The notes under the pieces are model-generated. The model searched no databases. It saw only the letters and a program-made list of their open reading frames with translations, and was not told the origin of the DNA. Shown piece after piece: positions 51,962 to 60,971 of a stretch of 64,000 nt of DNA. This stretch comes from Rhodococcus sp. UNC23MFCrub1.1 (GTDB lineage: Bacteria > Actinomycetota > Actinomycetes > Mycobacteriales > Mycobacteriaceae), in NCBI RefSeq assembly GCF_000686025.1, contig NZ_JMLQ01000001.1:1-64000 (forward strand). The letters run 5' to 3'. The position numbers and the translations under genes were made by a program. Position 1 is the first letter of the stretch. The number at the start of each line of letters is the position of its first letter.

Positions 51962-53713
51962 ATGCAGGAACATCGTTACGACGTACTGATCGTCGGTGCC
52001 GGTGGTGCAGGTATGCGCGCGGCGATCGAGGCCGGTCCGCGCGCCCGCACCGCGGTGCTCACGAAGCTCTACCCCACTCGCAGCCACACCGGCGCGGCGC
52101 AGGGCGGAATGTGTGCTGCCCTCGCCAACGTCGAGGAGGACAACTGGGAGTGGCACACCTTCGACACGATCAAGGGCGGCGACTACCTGGTCGACCAGGA
52201 CGCCGCCGAGATCATGGCGAAGGAGGCCATCGACGCGGTCCTCGACCTAGAGAAGATGGGCCTGCCGTTCAACCGCACGCCCGAGGGCAAGATCGACCAG
52301 CGCCGCTTCGGCGGGCACACCCGTGACCACGGCAAGGCGCCCGTGCGCCGTGCGTGTTACGCCGCCGACCGCACCGGCCACATGATCCTCCAGACGCTGT
52401 ACCAGCAGTGCGTCAAGCACGACGTGGAGTTCTTCAACGAGTTCTACGCACTGGACATCGCGCTGACGGAGACCGACGAGGGCCCCGTGGCCACCGGCGT
52501 CATCGCCTACGAGCTGGCCACCGGCGAGCTGCACGTGTTCCACGCGAAGTCGATCGTGTTCGCCACCGGCGGTTCGGGTCGTATCTACAAGACCACCTCG
52601 AACGCCCACACCCTCACCGGTGACGGCATGAGCATCATCTTCCGCAAGGGCCTGCCGCTCGAGGACATGGAGTTCCACCAGTTCCACCCGACCGGCCTCG
52701 CCGGACTGGGCATCCTCATCTCCGAGGCCGTGCGCGGTGAGGGCGGAATCCTCCGCAACGCGGACGGTGAACGCTTCATGGAGCGCTACGCCCCCACCAT
52801 CAAGGACCTCGCGCCGCGCGACATCGTCGCCCGCTCGATGGTGCTCGAGGTGCTCGAAGGTCGCGGTGCCGGACCGAACAAGGACTACGTCTACATCGAC
52901 GTGACCCACCTCGGCGCCGACGTCCTGGAGGAGAAGCTCCCGGACATCACGGAGTTCTCCCGCACGTACCTGGGCGTCGACCCGGTCACCGAGCTGGTGC
53001 CCGTGTACCCGACGTGCCACTACGTCATGGGCGGCATCCCCACCAAGATCCGCGGTGAGGTGCTCCGCAACAACGACGACGTCGTTCCCGGCCTCTTCGC
53101 CGCCGGCGAGTGCGCCTGCGTGTCCGTGCACGGCTCCAACCGTCTCGGCACCAACTCGCTGCTCGACATCAACGTGTTCGGCCGTCGCGCCGGCATCGCT
53201 GCCGCCGAGCACGCCAACAGCGTCGACTTCACCCCGCTGCCCGAGGCTCCGCAGAAGATGGTCGAGGAATGGCTCGAACTCATCCTCTCGGATCACGGCA
53301 ACGAGAAGGTCGCGACCATCCGCACCGAGCTGCAGCAGTCGATGGACAACAACGCGTCCGTCTTCCGTACCGAGGACACCCTCAAGCAGGCCCTGAGCGA
53401 CATCCAGGGACTGAAGGAGCGCTACGGCCGGATCACCGTGCAGGACAAGGGCAAGCGCTACAACAGCGACCTGCTCGAGGCCGTCGAGCTCGGCTTCCTG
53501 CTGGAGATGGCGGAGGTCACCGTCGCCGGTGCTCTCAACCGCAAGGAGACTCGCGGCGGACACGCCCGCGAGGACTACCCGGAGCGCGACGACGTCAACT
53601 TCATGCGCCACACCATGGCGTACAAGGTGGGCGAGGGTCTGCTCTCCGATATCCGCCTCGACTACAAGCCCGTGGTGCAGACCCGCTACGAGCCGATGGA
53701 GCGTAAGTACTGA
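51962..53713 (+). CDS. sdhA: Succinate dehydrogenase flavoprotein subunit
   Basis: A 583-residue FAD subunit of complex II. The FAD Rossmann motif is VLIVGAGGAGMRAAIEA, covalent FAD-linking histidine in TRSHTGAAQGGMCAALANV, the catalytic arginine region in RDHGKAPVRRACYAADRTGH, and HQFHPTGLAGLGILISEAVR for the substrate site. The C-terminus ends QTRYEPMERKY. The ATG at 51962 follows GGGGAGA by about six bases and was preferred to ATG at 51956. High similarity to recalled mycobacterial SdhA. Confidence 0.96.
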   Translation: MQEHRYDVLIVGAGGAGMRAAIEAGPRARTAVLTKLYPTRSHTGAAQGGMCAALANVEEDNWEWHTFDTIKGGDYLVDQDAAEIMAKEAIDAVLDLEKMGLPFNRTPEGKIDQRRFGGHTRDHGKAPVRRACYAADRTGHMILQTLYQQCVKHDVEFFNEFYALDIALTETDEGPVATGVIAYELATGELHVFHAKSIVFATGGSGRIYKTTSNAHTLTGDGMSIIFRKGLPLEDMEFHQFHPTGLAGLGILISEAVRGEGGILRNADGERFMERYAPTIKDLAPRDIVARSMVLEVLEGRGAGPNKDYVYIDVTHLGADVLEEKLPDITEFSRTYLGVDPVTELVPVYPTCHYVMGGIPTKIRGEVLRNNDDVVPGLFAAGECACVSVHGSNRLGTNSLLDINVFGRRAGIAAAEHANSVDFTPLPEAPQKMVEEWLELILSDHGNEKVATIRTELQQSMDNNASVFRTEDTLKQALSDIQGLKERYGRITVQDKGKRYNSDLLEAVELGFLLEMAEVTVAGALNRKETRGGHAREDYPERDDVNFMRHTMAYKVGEGLLSDIRLDYKPVVQTRYEPMERKY

Positions 53714-54495
53714 TGAGCGCACCCGCTATCGACAAGTCCGAAGACAAGGGCGGTCTGCCTGCGGTTCCGGACGAAGCAGTGATGGTCACACTGAAGATCG
53801 CTCGCTTCAACCCGGAGGACGACAAGGGTTCGCACTGGGACAGCTTCCAGGTCCCCACCCTGCCGACCGACCGTCTTCTCAACCTGATGCTGTACGTGAA
53901 GAACTACCTGGACGGCACATTCTCGTTCCGCCGCTCGTGCGCGCACGGCGTGTGCGGCAGCGACGCGGTCCGTGTCAACGGTGTCAACCGTCTGGCCTGC
54001 AAGGTCCTGATGCGCGACATGCTCCCGAAGGACTCCTCGAAGTCCCTCACCATCACGATCGAACCCATCCGCGGTCTGCCCGTGGAGAAGGACCTCATCG
54101 TGAACATGGAGCCGTTCTTCGACGCGTTCCGCGCCGTCAAGCCCTACCTGATGACGTCCGGCAACGAGCCCACGCGTGAGCGCATCCAGTCGGCCGCCGA
54201 CCGCGCGCGATTCGACGACACCACCAAGTGCATCCTGTGCGCGTGCTGCACCACCTCGTGCCCCGTGTACTGGAACGACGGCAGCTACTTCGGTCCCGCC
54301 GCCATCGTCAACGCACACCGCTTCATCTTCGACAGCCGTGACGAGGGCGCTCCCGAGCGCCTGGACATCCTCAACGACGTCGAGGGTGTGTGGCGCTGCC
54401 GCACCACCTTCAACTGCACCGACGCGTGCCCCCGTGGCATCCAGGTGACGAAGGCGATCCAGGAAGTCAAGCGCGCACTGCTCTTCGCACGCTGA
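53713..54495 (+). CDS. sdhB: Succinate dehydrogenase iron-sulfur subunit
   Basis: A 260-residue iron-sulfur subunit with three clusters. The [2Fe-2S] cysteines lie in RRSCAHGVCGSDAVRVNGVN and NRLACK, and the [4Fe-4S]/[3Fe-4S] ligands in CILCACCTTSCPVYW and FNCTDACPRGIQVTKAI. Its ATG overlaps the last base of sdhA's stop, and it ends 15 bases before a strong terminator hairpin. Confidence 0.96.
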   Translation: MSAPAIDKSEDKGGLPAVPDEAVMVTLKIARFNPEDDKGSHWDSFQVPTLPTDRLLNLMLYVKNYLDGTFSFRRSCAHGVCGSDAVRVNGVNRLACKVLMRDMLPKDSSKSLTITIEPIRGLPVEKDLIVNMEPFFDAFRAVKPYLMTSGNEPTRERIQSAADRARFDDTTKCILCACCTTSCPVYWNDGSYFGPAAIVNAHRFIFDSRDEGAPERLDILNDVEGVWRCRTTFNCTDACPRGIQVTKAIQEVKRALLFAR

Positions 54496-54509
54496 TCCTC
54501 GCGCACCAC

Positions 54510-54550
54510 CACGAGAGCCCGCTCCTGCACTGCAGGAGCGGGCTCTCGTG
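54510..54550. terminator. Bidirectional hairpin terminator after sdhB
   Basis: Two 20-base arms (54510-54529 and 54531-54550) are perfectly complementary around a one-base centre, so the hairpin closes with a small loop of a few unpaired bases. It sits between the stop of sdhB and the stop of the convergent acyl-CoA dehydrogenase gene and can terminate transcription from both sides. No T-run follows on either side. Confidence 0.85.
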
Positions 54551-54559
54551 CGCTTCGGA

Positions 54560-55777
54560 CTAGACGAACGCCGAGTACCCCGTCACTCCCCTGCCGACGA
54601 TGAGGTTGTTCATCTGCGACGTGCCCTCGTACGAGTACAGCGCCTCGGCATCGGTGAAGTAACGGATCACGTCGTAGTCGAGCACGATGCCGTTGCCCCC
54701 CATGATCTCTCGGGCCCAGCCCACCACCTCACGCAGTCGCGTGGTGGTGTAGCTCTTGGACAGTGCCGCGTGCTCGTCGTGCTGCACCCCGGAGTCCTGC
54801 AGCTGCGACACCCGCAGTGCCATCCCGAGGCACGCGGTGATGTTGCCGGCCATGCGCGCGATCAGGTCCGAGATCAACTGGAACGACGCGATGGGCGCCC
54901 CGAACTGCTCGCGCTCCTGTGCGTAGGCCACCGCCTTCTCGAAGGCACCGATCATCACTCCGACCGCGCCCCACGCGACGCCGCCGCGGGTGAGGGACAG
55001 GACCTTGGCGGTGTCGGCGAACGAGTTCGCGTGCTCGAGTTTGTTCGCGGTGGGCACCCGGCAGTCCTCGAAGTACAGATCTGCGTTCTCGACCGCGCGC
55101 AGCGAGTACTTGCGCTCGATCTTCTCCGCACGGAACCCCTCGGGGAAGCCGTCGTCCCCCTTCTCGAGGACGAAGCCCTTCACCTCACCGTCCGCCTCGT
55201 CCTTCGCGTAGACGATGATCAGGTCGGCGAAGGTGGCGTTGCCGATCCACCGCTTGCTGCCGTTGAGGATCCAGTGGTCGCCGTCGAGACGCGCCGTGGT
55301 CTCCAACCCGCCGGCGACGTCGGAACCGCCGTGCGGCTCGGACAGGCCGAAGGCGCCGATCTTCTCCATGCGGCGCATGGCCGGGAGCCACCGCTCCTTC
55401 TGCTCGTCCGAGCCCAGGATGGCGATGCTGCTCATCGCGAGCCCGCTGTGGACAGTGAACATGGTGCCCGTGGACGGATCGACCCGCGAGAACTCCATGC
55501 CCAGCCACCCGGTGAAGACCTTGCGTGCGGGCGCGCGACCGTCGAACTCGTACTCCAGACCGACGATCCCGAGATCGGCCAGGCGCGGGAGCAGATGGAC
55601 CGGTGACTCCGCCTTCTCCCAGAACTCGTTCGCGCGCGGGGCGACCTCGTCCTCGAGGAAGCGACGCACCACCCCTACCGTCTCCGACTCCTCGTCCGTC
55701 AGAATGCCCTGGTAGCCGAACATGTCCGCGGCGAGGAACCCCTTCGCGAGAGGTCCCAGCGGTTCGTGCTTGCTCAT
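54560..55777 (-). CDS. Acyl-CoA dehydrogenase, glutaryl-CoA dehydrogenase-like
   Basis: A 405-residue flavoprotein. Family motifs are AFGLSEPHGGSDVAGG (FAD contact), RWIGNATFADL, and near the end SYEGTSQMNNLIVGRGVTG. The catalytic glutamate aligns within the ALYSYEG region. It resembles glutaryl-CoA dehydrogenases and related two-electron dehydrogenases, but the exact acyl chain is uncertain. The ATG at 55777 is preceded by CAGGAG. Convergent with sdhB; a dyad GGTGAC/GTCACC lies upstream. Confidence 0.82.
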   Translation of the reverse strand: MSKHEPLGPLAKGFLAADMFGYQGILTDEESETVGVVRRFLEDEVAPRANEFWEKAESPVHLLPRLADLGIVGLEYEFDGRAPARKVFTGWLGMEFSRVDPSTGTMFTVHSGLAMSSIAILGSDEQKERWLPAMRRMEKIGAFGLSEPHGGSDVAGGLETTARLDGDHWILNGSKRWIGNATFADLIIVYAKDEADGEVKGFVLEKGDDGFPEGFRAEKIERKYSLRAVENADLYFEDCRVPTANKLEHANSFADTAKVLSLTRGGVAWGAVGVMIGAFEKAVAYAQEREQFGAPIASFQLISDLIARMAGNITACLGMALRVSQLQDSGVQHDEHAALSKSYTTTRLREVVGWAREIMGGNGIVLDYDVIRYFTDAEALYSYEGTSQMNNLIVGRGVTGYSAFV

Positions 55778-55813
55778 GTGCGGCTCCTGTGTCGGTCGTC
55801 CGGCGAGTGGTCG

Positions 55814-55835
55814 GGTGACGCCTGTGTCTGTCACC
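55814..55835. promoter_or_regulatory. Inverted repeat upstream of the acyl-CoA dehydrogenase
   Basis: GGTGAC and GTCACC are separated by ten bases, 37 bases upstream of the dehydrogenase start. TetR- or GntR-type regulators often bind sites of this layout, but none is encoded here. Confidence 0.25.
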
Positions 55836-55959
55836 GTGCTGCACGGATACCCCGACTGTCCCGAGATCAGTCGAACCCGTCGAACGGATCTCGAGGTGTT
55901 CTCGAGGTCTCCGGAGTCCCCGCTGTGCGGTCTCGACGAGGTGGGGCCATAGTTGAGCG

Positions 55960-57201
55960 GTGACAGAACCCGGGGGCAGCTCGACGACCGAACCCACCAT
56001 CGGCCGCGGGCTGGTCCTCCTGCTGGCCGTCACCTGCGGTGTCCTGGTCGCGAATCTGTACTACGCGCAACCGCTGCTCGACACGATCGCCCGCTCCTTC
56101 GACATCGAGGAGGGCACGGCGGGGATCCTCGTCACCACCGCGCAGATCGGCTACGCCATCGGTCTGGCGTTCCTCGTCCCGCTCGGCGACCTGATCGAAC
56201 GGCGGCGCCTCATCGTCACCGCCGCCCTGATCTGCGCCGTCGCGGACGGCATCGCCGTGGTGTCCCCCGGCTTCCCGATGCTCGCCGCCGCCCTCGTCCT
56301 CGCCGGGGTGGGAGCGTCCGCCGCCATGGTCATCGTCCCGCTCGCCTCGGCCCTCGCCGCGGAGGAGGATCGCGGACGCACCGTGGGCACCGTCATGAGC
56401 GGCCTGCTCACCGGAATCCTGCTCGCCCGCACCGTCAGTGGGTTCCTGTCCGAACTGGGCGGCTGGCGGTTGGTCTACGGGGTGGCCGCCGTGGCCATCG
56501 CCCTGCTCGCGGTGGTGCTGCGGAAGTACGTCCCGGTGTCGACCCCGGTGGTGACCGACACCTACCGCGGCATTCTCGGCTCCATCCTGACGCTCGTACG
56601 CGAACTCCGGGAGCTCCGGTTGCGCATGGCTCTGGGCGCGCTCCTCATGGCCGCGTTCTCGGTGCTGTGGACCGGGCTCGCGTTCCTGCTCGCGGCTCCG
56701 CCGTTCTCCTACGGTGACGCCGTCATCGGCCTGTTCGGCATCGCCGGGGTCGCCGGTGCGTTGATGGCACCCATCGCCGGGCGCATGACCGACAAGGGAC
56801 ACGGACGGCGCGCGACGACGCTGTGCCTGACGATCCTGCTGGCCAGCTGGGCGCTGCTCTTCCTCGGATCGGGCAGCTCCGCCGTGTGGGCCGTCGTCGT
56901 CCTGATCGTCGGCATCTTGGCTCTCGACCTGGGCACCCAGGGCGCGCACATCAGCAATCAGAACGTCGTGTTCGTCCTGGATCCGCCGGCGCGAAACCGT
57001 CTCAACACCGCGTACATGGTGAGCTACTTCGGCGGCGGCGTCCTCGGTTCCGTCGCTGCGTCCGTCAGCTATTCCGTCGGTGGGTGGGCGGTGCTGTGCC
57101 TCACCGGGGCAGCGATCTCCCTCGCCGCACTCGCCATCTGGCTCCTCGGCCGGAGCGCGTCATCGGGGAGTGTTGTGCGGAGTGACCACGTGCACGGGTG
57201 A
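55960..57201 (+). CDS. MFS transporter, major facilitator drug/sugar exporter type
   Basis: A 413-residue membrane protein with 12 predicted helices. MFS features are the PLGDLIERRRLIVTAALICA loop and RTVGTVMSGLLTGILLARTV; GRMTDKGHGRRATTLCLTIL corresponds to the second-half signature. It is close to the YnfM/arabinose efflux type, substrate unknown. GTG start; CATAGT six bases before it could give a leaderless transcript. It overlaps the convergent LacI gene by 42 bases. Confidence 0.83.
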   Translation: MTEPGGSSTTEPTIGRGLVLLLAVTCGVLVANLYYAQPLLDTIARSFDIEEGTAGILVTTAQIGYAIGLAFLVPLGDLIERRRLIVTAALICAVADGIAVVSPGFPMLAAALVLAGVGASAAMVIVPLASALAAEEDRGRTVGTVMSGLLTGILLARTVSGFLSELGGWRLVYGVAAVAIALLAVVLRKYVPVSTPVVTDTYRGILGSILTLVRELRELRLRMALGALLMAAFSVLWTGLAFLLAAPPFSYGDAVIGLFGIAGVAGALMAPIAGRMTDKGHGRRATTLCLTILLASWALLFLGSGSSAVWAVVVLIVGILALDLGTQGAHISNQNVVFVLDPPARNRLNTAYMVSYFGGGVLGSVAASVSYSVGGWAVLCLTGAAISLAALAIWLLGRSASSGSVVRSDHVHG

Positions 57202-58182
57202 CGGCTCGTCCCGAACACCGTCCAGGGCACCGGCGGCCTGCATGAGCAACCGGCACGCCGACCGCGCGTCGGCACGCAGATCATGGTGCAGCACAGCCGA
57301 GATGGAGCGCTCGGCCAGCAGCCGACGGTTGTCCGCGTCGAGGTCGTGGGCGATGAACACCCGGCACCGACGACCCACCCGCTCGAAGGCCCGCACGGTG
57401 GCGACGTTGCCGCCGCCGATGGAGTAGACCGCCTCGATGTCGGGGTGCTGCGTCAACGCCTCGACCACCAGGTCCTCGACCGTGTCGTCGAGTCCGCTGC
57501 TGCGGGCGATGTCGAACACGGCCCGCGGCACCCCGGACGCCGTGCGGCGCAGGGCCCGACGGAACCCGATCTCCCGTTCACCCTCGTTGCGGAACGTGTC
57601 GTGGCTCAAGGTGACCAGCACGCTCGACGTCGACTCCCCCAGCCACTGATCGACGAGGTACGCCGCGGTGGCGCCCGCGGCGCCGTCGTCGATGCCCACG
57701 TACGCGGTGCGCGCGCTCGACGGCACGTCGCTGACGTAGGTCACCACCGGGATGCCGGCTGCCACGACGGCGTCGAGCGCGTCGGACACCTGCGGATCGT
57801 CCGGAGCCTTGACGATCAGTCCGTGCGAGCCGCGCGCGCGGATGCCGTCGAGCGTCTCGAGCATCGCGGGCACCGACTCCGTCTCCCGGAAGTGGAACCG
57901 CGACCGGACCACGGCCGGTGACAGCATCGGCAACTCGGCCTCGAGGGCGGACCGCACCTGGGAACAGAACCGCTCGGGTGCCTGCATGACCACGTCGACG
58001 AAGAACTTGCGCCCCGACAACCGCAACTGGGTGCGCTGCTTGTCGAGGTCGGCGATGGCCTGGCGCACCTCCGCTCGGGTGTCCTCCCGGACACCGGGCC
58101 GCTCGTGCAGCACCCGGTCCACGGTCGCCTCGCTCAGGCCCGACTGCTGCGCGATCTCCCGCACTTTGTAGCGATGTCCCAC
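57160..58182 (-). CDS. LacI-family transcriptional regulator
   Basis: A 340-residue regulator. The N-terminal helix-turn-helix reads YKVREIAQQSGLSEATVDRV, in which the usual TVSRVL is TVDRVL, a variant I associate with inositol/ribose-type regulators. The rest is a periplasmic-binding-protein-like ligand domain (HGLIVKAPDDPQVSDALD, AAYLVDQWLGESTSSVLVTL). GAGAGGA lies seven bases before the GTG. It diverges from the sugar dehydrogenase cluster, which it probably represses. Confidence 0.85.
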   Translation of the reverse strand: MGHRYKVREIAQQSGLSEATVDRVLHERPGVREDTRAEVRQAIADLDKQRTQLRLSGRKFFVDVVMQAPERFCSQVRSALEAELPMLSPAVVRSRFHFRETESVPAMLETLDGIRARGSHGLIVKAPDDPQVSDALDAVVAAGIPVVTYVSDVPSSARTAYVGIDDGAAGATAAYLVDQWLGESTSSVLVTLSHDTFRNEGEREIGFRRALRRTASGVPRAVFDIARSSGLDDTVEDLVVEALTQHPDIEAVYSIGGGNVATVRAFERVGRRCRVFIAHDLDADNRRLLAERSISAVLHHDLRADARSACRLLMQAAGALDGVRDEPSPVHVVTPHNTPR

Positions 58183-58258
58183 AGCAGTGTCCTCTCGAGG
58201 TGTTTTTGATGCGTTCAGAGTGTTGATCACCGGCGCCGGGACCGCAAGACTTCCCGGT

Positions 58259-59038
58259 GTGGGCACTCTTCTGGACGACACCGTCGTTCTCGTCAGCGGC
58301 GGCACGTCCGGTGTGGGCGCCGCCGTCGTGCGAGCGAGCCTCGCCGCGGGCGCACGCGTGGCCTTCAGCGGCCGACGTGACGAGGTGGGCACCGCGTTCG
58401 AACGCGAGCTGCGTGCCGACGGCCACGACGCGACCTTCGTGCGCGCCGACATCGGCGACCCCATCGAGGCGATCGCGAGCGTCGAGCGCACCGTCGAGCA
58501 CTACGGCCGCGTCGATGCCGTGTGCAACGCGGCCGGACTCACCTCCCGAGGGTCACTGCTCGACACCACCCCCGAGCTGTTCGACCAGCACATGGCCGTC
58601 AACCTGCGGGGACCGTTCTTCGTCATGCAGGCCGCCGTCCGAGACATGCTCTCGCGCTCGGCTCCCGGCACCATCGTGAACATCGGCTCCGTGAGCGGCC
58701 GCGGCGGGCAGTCCTACCTCGCCCCGTACGTGGCGGCGAAGGCCGGCCTGTCGGGGCTGACCAAGAACGCGGCACACGCTCACCGGTTCGACCGGATCCG
58801 CATCAACGCACTCGACATCGGCTGGACCGAGACCGAGGGCGAAGCCGTGACGCAGAGGACGTTCCACGACGCGCCGGACGACTGGGCCGCCGACGCGGCC
58901 GCGCGCATGCCGATGGGCAAGCTCGGACAGCCCGACGAGATCGCCGACATGGTGGTGTTCCTGCTGTCGCCGCGCAGCGGCGTCGTCACCGGCTCGGTCA
59001 TCGAATGGGATCAACAGGTAGTAGGAGGGCAGGACTGA
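58259..59038 (+). CDS. Short-chain dehydrogenase/reductase
   Basis: A 259-residue SDR. The cofactor motif is VVLVSGGTSGVGAA, the active site NIGSVSGRGGQSYLAPYVAAK supplies Ser, Tyr and Lys, and SGVVTGSVIEWDQQVVGG is typical of the C-terminus. It probably oxidises a sugar alcohol or inositol derivative using NAD. The GTG at 58259 is used; a GTG at 58220 is in frame and adds 13 residues. It ends with a 1-base overlap with the next gene. Confidence 0.82.
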   Translation: MGTLLDDTVVLVSGGTSGVGAAVVRASLAAGARVAFSGRRDEVGTAFERELRADGHDATFVRADIGDPIEAIASVERTVEHYGRVDAVCNAAGLTSRGSLLDTTPELFDQHMAVNLRGPFFVMQAAVRDMLSRSAPGTIVNIGSVSGRGGQSYLAPYVAAKAGLSGLTKNAAHAHRFDRIRINALDIGWTETEGEAVTQRTFHDAPDDWAADAAARMPMGKLGQPDEIADMVVFLLSPRSGVVTGSVIEWDQQVVGGQD

Positions 59039-60078
59039 TGGGCAACGACGTTCGGAACCAGCGAATCGGAGTCGTCGGACTGGGACGCATCGGTGCGTTC
59101 CACACCGAGACTCTCGCCGGACTCGACGGGGTCTCGAGCCTCGTGGTCACCGACGGACGGCCGGAGGTCACCGACGCCGTCGCCGCGAAGTACGGCGCGG
59201 AGAAGGTCGACGGGGTCGACGCGATGCTCACCGCCGGCGTGGACGGCATCGTCGTCGCGGCGGCCACGCCCGCGCACGCCTCGCTGCTGCTGGCCGCGGT
59301 GGACGCCGGGATCCCCGTCTTCTGCGAGAAGCCGTTGGCCTTCACCGCCACCGAGAGCAAGGCCGTGGTCGACGGCATCGCGACCTCCGACGTGCCCGTC
59401 CAGATCGGGTTCAACCGGCGGTTCGATCCGGCCGTCGCGGCCGCCGAACGTGCCGTGCGCAGTGGGGATCTCGGGTTCCTGCACACCGTGCGGTCCACCA
59501 CTCTCGACCCCGCTCCCCCGCCGATGGCGTACATCGCGGAGTCCGGCGGCATCTTCCGCGATTGCAGCGTCCACGACTTCGACGTCGTGCGCTGGATCGT
59601 CGGCCGCGAGGTCGTGTCCGTGTTCGCCACCGGCTCGAACCAGGGCGATCCCGCGTTCGCCGCCGCCGGCGACGTCGACTCCGCCACCGTGCTCCTGACG
59701 TTCGAGGGTGGCGCCGTCGGTGTCGTGTCGAACTCCCGCTACAACGGCCGCGGCTACGACTGCCGGCTCGAGGTCCACGGCCGGGACGACACGGTCGTCG
59801 CCGGCTGGGATCCCCACACCCCGGTCCGGAACATGGAAGCGTCCCAGCTCTTCCCGCACGGCGAGCTGTTCCCCTCGGACACGCCCCACGGGTTCTTCAT
59901 GGACCGGTTCGCCGCCTCCTACCGCGCCGAGCTGTCCGCGTTCCTGGAGGTCTGCGCCGGCACCCGCCCGTCCCCCTGCACCGCGCAGGACGCCCTCGAG
60001 GTCGCCTGGATCGCCGAGGCCGCCACCGAATCCCTGCGCCGCGGCGCACCCGTCACCCTGGAAGAGGTCCGCTCATGA
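59038..60078 (+). CDS. Gfo/Idh/MocA oxidoreductase, inositol 2-dehydrogenase-like
   Basis: A 346-residue NAD-dependent sugar dehydrogenase. The Rossmann motif IGVVGLGRIGAFHTE opens the protein; GIPVFCEKPLAFTATESKAV carries the catalytic lysine; IFRDCSVHDFDVVRWIVG holds the HxxD-type active-site residues. The inositol 2-dehydrogenase (IolG) group is favoured by the neighbouring IolE-like gene. It overlaps the following gene by 4 bases. Confidence 0.83.
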   Translation: MGNDVRNQRIGVVGLGRIGAFHTETLAGLDGVSSLVVTDGRPEVTDAVAAKYGAEKVDGVDAMLTAGVDGIVVAAATPAHASLLLAAVDAGIPVFCEKPLAFTATESKAVVDGIATSDVPVQIGFNRRFDPAVAAAERAVRSGDLGFLHTVRSTTLDPAPPPMAYIAESGGIFRDCSVHDFDVVRWIVGREVVSVFATGSNQGDPAFAAAGDVDSATVLLTFEGGAVGVVSNSRYNGRGYDCRLEVHGRDDTVVAGWDPHTPVRNMEASQLFPHGELFPSDTPHGFFMDRFAASYRAELSAFLEVCAGTRPSPCTAQDALEVAWIAEAATESLRRGAPVTLEEVRS

Positions 60079-60971
60079 CCGCCGCACCCGTACGTATCGC
60101 CGGAGCACCCATCTCGTGGGGCGTCTGCGAGGTCCCCGGCTGGGGATACCAGATGGACAACGACCGCGTGCTCCGAGAGATGCGCGGCGCCGGACTCACC
60201 GCGACGGAGAACGGTCCCGAGGGCTTTCTCCCGGCCGATCCGGCATCCCTGGCCGCAGTGCTCGCCGGTCACGACCTCACCTCCGTCGGGGGCTTCGCTC
60301 CCGTTCTGCTGCACGAGGAGTCGCACGATCCGGTGCCGACCATCGCCTCGCTGCTCGACGGCTTCGTGGCCGCGAACGCCGACGTCATCGTCCTCGCCGC
60401 GTCCACCGGCCAGGAGGGCTACGACGCCCGTCCGACGCTCACCGCCGATCAGTGGACCGTGTTGCTGCGCAACCTCGATCGTCTCGCCGCCGCCTCCGCC
60501 GAGCGGGGAATCCTCGCCGTCGTGCATCCCCACGTCGGCACCATGATCGAGCAGCGCGACGAGGTGCACCGCGTGCTCGACGGCTCCTCCATCCCGCTGT
60601 GCCTGGACACCGGGCACCTCATGATCGGCGGCACCGATCCGGCCGAACTGGCCACCGCGGCGGCCGATCGCATCGCGCACGCTCACCTCAAGGACGTCGA
60701 CGCCGCCCTCGCAGCACGGGTCCAGGCCGGCGAGCTCACCTACACCGACGCGGTCCGCGCCGGCATGTACACGCCGCTCGGAACCGGGGACGTGGGCATC
60801 GGCGGCGTCGTCGACTCGCTCCTCGACGCCGGATACACCGGCTGGTTCGTGCTCGAGCAGGACACCATCCTGTCCGAGGAGCCGGGCGAGGTGGGCGGCC
60901 CGGTGACGGACGTCGTCGCCAGCGTGCAGCACCTCCACGACATCGTCGCCGCCCGAACGGCCGCGGTGTGA
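60075..60971 (+). CDS. TIM-barrel sugar isomerase/dehydratase, IolE-like
   Basis: A 298-residue protein of the xylose isomerase-like TIM barrel superfamily. GAPISWGVCEVPGWGYQM is the inosose dehydratase-type start, followed by GILAVVHPHVGTMIEQ, SSIPLCLDTGHLMIGG and AHAHLKDVD with metal-binding His, Glu and Asp. It would dehydrate 2-keto-myo-inositol or isomerise a related sugar. ATG overlaps the upstream stop, and the TGA overlaps the GTG of the next gene. Confidence 0.8.
   Translation: MTAAPVRIAGAPISWGVCEVPGWGYQMDNDRVLREMRGAGLTATENGPEGFLPADPASLAAVLAGHDLTSVGGFAPVLLHEESHDPVPTIASLLDGFVAANADVIVLAASTGQEGYDARPTLTADQWTVLLRNLDRLAAASAERGILAVVHPHVGTMIEQRDEVHRVLDGSSIPLCLDTGHLMIGGTDPAELATAAADRIAHAHLKDVDAALAARVQAGELTYTDAVRAGMYTPLGTGDVGIGGVVDSLLDAGYTGWFVLEQDTILSEEPGEVGGPVTDVVASVQHLHDIVAARTAAV

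Noticed and set aside
58201-58230. A LacI operator in the divergent region before the SDR gene
   Set aside because: TGATGCGTTCA has TGA/TCA ends but the inner bases do not match a palindrome well; too weak to call.
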